Assembly: GCF_900103825.1 (NCBI RefSeq)
Contig: NZ_FNIF01000006.1
Location: 124,001-188,000 of the forward strand
Direction: 5' to 3'
Origin: Paenibacillus sp. yr247
GTDB lineage: Bacteria; Bacillota; Bacilli; Paenibacillales; NBRC-103111
Length of the DNA stretch: 64,000 nt
This document shows positions 61,908 to 64,000 of this stretch, piece by piece (within the stretch, counting starts at the first letter, position 1; each line of letters starts with the position of its first letter). Under the pieces are notes generated by a model that saw only the letters and a list, made by a program, of their open reading frames with translations, had not been told where the DNA came from and ran no database searches. The position numbers and the translations under genes were made by a program.

Positions 61908-63683
61908 TTATGAACTAATACCGTGCAGCGGGATACGAATTTGCGCTTTTGTCCCGATGCCGAACTTACTATAAAGCGTAACACCGTATTCGTCACCAAA
62001 TGCTAATTTGATCCGCTGGTCAACGTTGGTAATCCCATACCCCGAGACGTTGTCGGTTTTATTCAGTGCACGTTCCAGTGTTTCAGCTCGCATGCCCATT
62101 CCGTCGTCGATCACTTCCAGATAAATATCGCGATCATCCTTGTACACCCTGATGATGATATTAATTCCCACTTCATCGTCCCAAACGGCATGATTGATGG
62201 CGTTTTCGACAAATGGCTGTAACGCCAGCTTGACCGTCTGATAAACAAGTACGGAATCGTCAATCGCATAATGGAGTCGAAGCAGTCCCTCGAACCTATG
62301 TTGCTGGATGGCGATGTAATATTTGGTGAGTTTGATTTCTTCAATGATGGGCAATATCATTTTTCCTTTATTTAAGGAGATCCTGTAAAACTTAGCCAGA
62401 TGTGAGACCATTTCACTAATTGTGTTATCACTGTGCTTAACGGCTAATGCTGATATGGAAGCCAACGTATTGTATAAAAAATGCGGATTGATTTGGGCTT
62501 GCAGCATATTCATTTCCGCTTCTTTCTTCGAAATCTCCTTCTTGTAGACCTCATTGATAAGTTCTTTCAGGCGACCTGTCATTTTTTTAAATGCAAATGA
62601 TAACTGGCCAATCTCGTCATGCCCCATAAACTTCATGTTGACATTAAAATCTTCCCGTTCAACCCGTCGAATGACTTGAAGCAGGGATTCGATGCGTTTG
62701 GTAAAGAACCGTGCGGTTATATAAATCAAAACAACGGAGATAGCTATGCTGCACAAAGCAATGAATAGAATTCGCTTGGAGGCGATTTGAGCGTTTGTAA
62801 TAAAGCTCTTATATGGAATAACGGAAATCGTCCTCCAGCCATTCTTGATCGTATTGTAAACGACGAGCGATTTCTCGCCATTGTACATGCTGTCGAAGCT
62901 TCCTGACTTGTTCTCGCCGAAAGTACCGGGGATCAGTGTGCCGATATTTTGATTCAAAAGCGCTTTGTTGCGGTTAGATAAGATATTGCCGCTCTCATTA
63001 ACGATATAAATATCTTTTTGCTTATCTTCCTTTTCCATGAGCCGATAAATGTCGGCTTCGGCAATGTCGAATGTAAGAATACCGTAAGGAAAGTTAAGGC
63101 TGTTGTTATTGAGCAAACGCACCAGCTTGAATACGGGTTCAGTTTCAGTTGCTCTTGCGGAAACGCTGTAAGTCACATTACCGTAAGAATGGGCAATGGA
63201 CTCGTACCAATTGGTTTTTTTTGCTGCATCATCAATTCGCTTAATATATACGCTGTCCGCAGGAAATGTCGTATTGTTCGTATAGATGGATACCGCCCGA
63301 ATGTCGGGATTCGTGGCCAGTATATTATTAATCACATTATTGAAATAAATGTACGAATCCAAGTACTCTGTACTGTTTTCGGTGTAATCTTTGGTCAGCA
63401 GCAGGCGCAGCGTATTATCCAAATAAATGGATGCAGATATTCTCGAATAGGAATCTAGCTTCGTTTCCAAGTTTGTGTTAATTTGATCTGTTGTTGCAAT
63501 CATATTGGTATAGATTTGCGTCGTTAACTCCCGTGTGGTCGTGTCATAGGAATATTTTACGAAAAATAACAATGGTAAAATCGAAACGATGCAAAAGACA
63601 GCGAACAATTTGCGGTGCAAACTGAGATTAAGAAACGTTTTGGCTAAAAACCGGAGTGGCATTGGCAATCGTCTTTGTATCAT
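61908..63683 (-). CDS. Sensor histidine kinase (LytS/YehU-type, YesM-like)
   Basis: A 591-residue membrane kinase. A first helix (LFAVFCIVSILPLLFFV) is followed by an external sensor of about 270 residues, a second helix (ILFIALCSIAISVVLIYI), a HAMP linker, and the kinase: AQINPHFLYNTLAS carries the phosphorylated His, LALQPFVENAINHA the N box, IDDGMGM and GYGITNVDQRI the ATP site. The start ATGA overlaps the response-regulator stop at 63680, so the 60-bases-longer frame is rejected. Such pairs commonly control sugar-ABC operons; targets here unknown. Confidence 0.9.
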   Translation of the reverse strand: MIQRRLPMPLRFLAKTFLNLSLHRKLFAVFCIVSILPLLFFVKYSYDTTTRELTTQIYTNMIATTDQINTNLETKLDSYSRISASIYLDNTLRLLLTKDYTENSTEYLDSYIYFNNVINNILATNPDIRAVSIYTNNTTFPADSVYIKRIDDAAKKTNWYESIAHSYGNVTYSVSARATETEPVFKLVRLLNNNSLNFPYGILTFDIAEADIYRLMEKEDKQKDIYIVNESGNILSNRNKALLNQNIGTLIPGTFGENKSGSFDSMYNGEKSLVVYNTIKNGWRTISVIPYKSFITNAQIASKRILFIALCSIAISVVLIYITARFFTKRIESLLQVIRRVEREDFNVNMKFMGHDEIGQLSFAFKKMTGRLKELINEVYKKEISKKEAEMNMLQAQINPHFLYNTLASISALAVKHSDNTISEMVSHLAKFYRISLNKGKMILPIIEEIKLTKYYIAIQQHRFEGLLRLHYAIDDSVLVYQTVKLALQPFVENAINHAVWDDEVGINIIIRVYKDDRDIYLEVIDDGMGMRAETLERALNKTDNVSGYGITNVDQRIKLAFGDEYGVTLYSKFGIGTKAQIRIPLHGISS

Positions 63684-64000
63684 AAAAGTTTTTTCCGGTA
63701 TTCGTTGGGGGTCGTTCCTTTGAACTTCTGAAACACTGAGCAAAAATAAGAGACGTTTTCGTATCCAACGGATGCAGCAATCTCATGGATTTTTTTGGAT
63801 TTGTCTTTTAGCAGTTCAGCGGCATGATGAATCCGTACACGTGTCAAATATTCCAATATTGTTTCTCCTGTTTTTTCCTTAAATAAGGTTCGTACGTAAT
63901 TGGGTGACAGATACACTTGTTTAGCGATATCCTCGATGGTTAGCTGTCTGCTGAAGCTGCGGTCAATGAGACTTGCAATTTGTTGAGTGATACGAAGATT
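63680..64000 (-). CDS. YesN-type response regulator, C-terminal AraC domain (partial)
   Basis: The last 106 codons lie in the window; the 5' end is beyond the right edge. They encode the two AraC helix-turn-helices: LTIEDIAKQVYLSPNYVRTL and IHEIAASVGYENVSYFCSVF, then KGTTPNEYRK, a normal ending. With an adjacent YesM-like kinase, the receiver domain is expected outside the window. Four-base overlap with the kinase gene shows they are one transcript. Confidence 0.88.
   Translation of the reverse strand, partial: NLRITQQIASLIDRSFSRQLTIEDIAKQVYLSPNYVRTLFKEKTGETILEYLTRVRIHHAAELLKDKSKKIHEIAASVGYENVSYFCSVFQKFKGTTPNEYRKKLL

Overview
The window looks like chromosome of a spore-forming Firmicute close to Paenibacillus/Cohnella (inference). 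Supporting signs are strong purine-rich Shine-Dalgarno sites with frequent TTG and GTG starts, a CotA-type spore-coat laccase, a 28-residue YjcZ-type sporulation peptide, LacI, ROK and YesN-like regulators, a LytS/YehU-type sensor kinase, and two sugar ABC systems without their own ATPase. No rRNA, tRNA, CRISPR array, prophage or complete insertion sequence was seen.

Layout. (1) 1-4.8 kb: end of a plant-glycan locus, with the tail of a GH127 (DUF1680) enzyme, a GH2 enzyme, a decayed GH172 (DUF2961) gene and a Gfo/Idh/MocA oxidoreductase. (2) 4.8-7 kb: an ABC-ATPase remnant, a DUF2332 gene and a methyltransferase remnant, punctuated by a repeated terminator. (3) 7.1-11.3 kb: acyl-CoA operon (thiolase, SDR, CaiB/BaiF CoA-transferase, acyl-CoA dehydrogenase), followed by remnants of a Nudix gene and an alpha/beta hydrolase. 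(4) 12.6-15.2 kb: two paralogous genes of unknown function and an O-acetylhomoserine sulfhydrylase. (5) 15.4-22.7 kb: a DUF3311/sodium-solute symporter pair, with a cre site upstream, diverging from an Atu-like operon (split AtuA, acyl-CoA dehydrogenase, enoyl-CoA hydratase, acyl-CoA carboxylase beta subunit). (6) 22.9-35.1 kb: two LacI repressors with palindromic operators, a CUT1 sugar transporter, a membrane spermidine-synthase-like protein, a six-hairpin glycosidase, a PhyH oxygenase and a TIM-barrel sugar isomerase. (7) 35-40 kb: gene remnants, the YjcZ peptide, CotA and an AraC regulator. (8) 40.2-47.9 kb: a second sugar locus (two Gfo/Idh/MocA enzymes, LplABC-like transporter, PhyH, isomerase). 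(9) 48.3-60.3 kb: ROK regulator, iron/polyamine-type ABC transporter, exported PIG-L deacetylase, creatininase-family hydrolase, argininosuccinate-lyase-like enzyme, BadF/GlcNAc-type kinase and cytoplasmic PIG-L deacetylase. (10) 60.6-61.4 kb minus: an AdoMet-decarboxylase-like gene overlapping a SET-domain methyltransferase gene. (11) 61.9-64 kb minus: sensor kinase and the end of its AraC-type response regulator.

The intact operons look like separate catabolic modules, each with its own regulator or transporter, set among scars of lost genes. The best candidates for an undescribed system are the 48.3-60.3 kb module, whose gene order suggests import, deacylation, amide hydrolysis, C-N lysis and phosphorylation of an amino-sugar-like conjugate, and the overlapping AdoMetDC-like/SET pair. 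All functions are inferred from reading the sequence; no database search was run.
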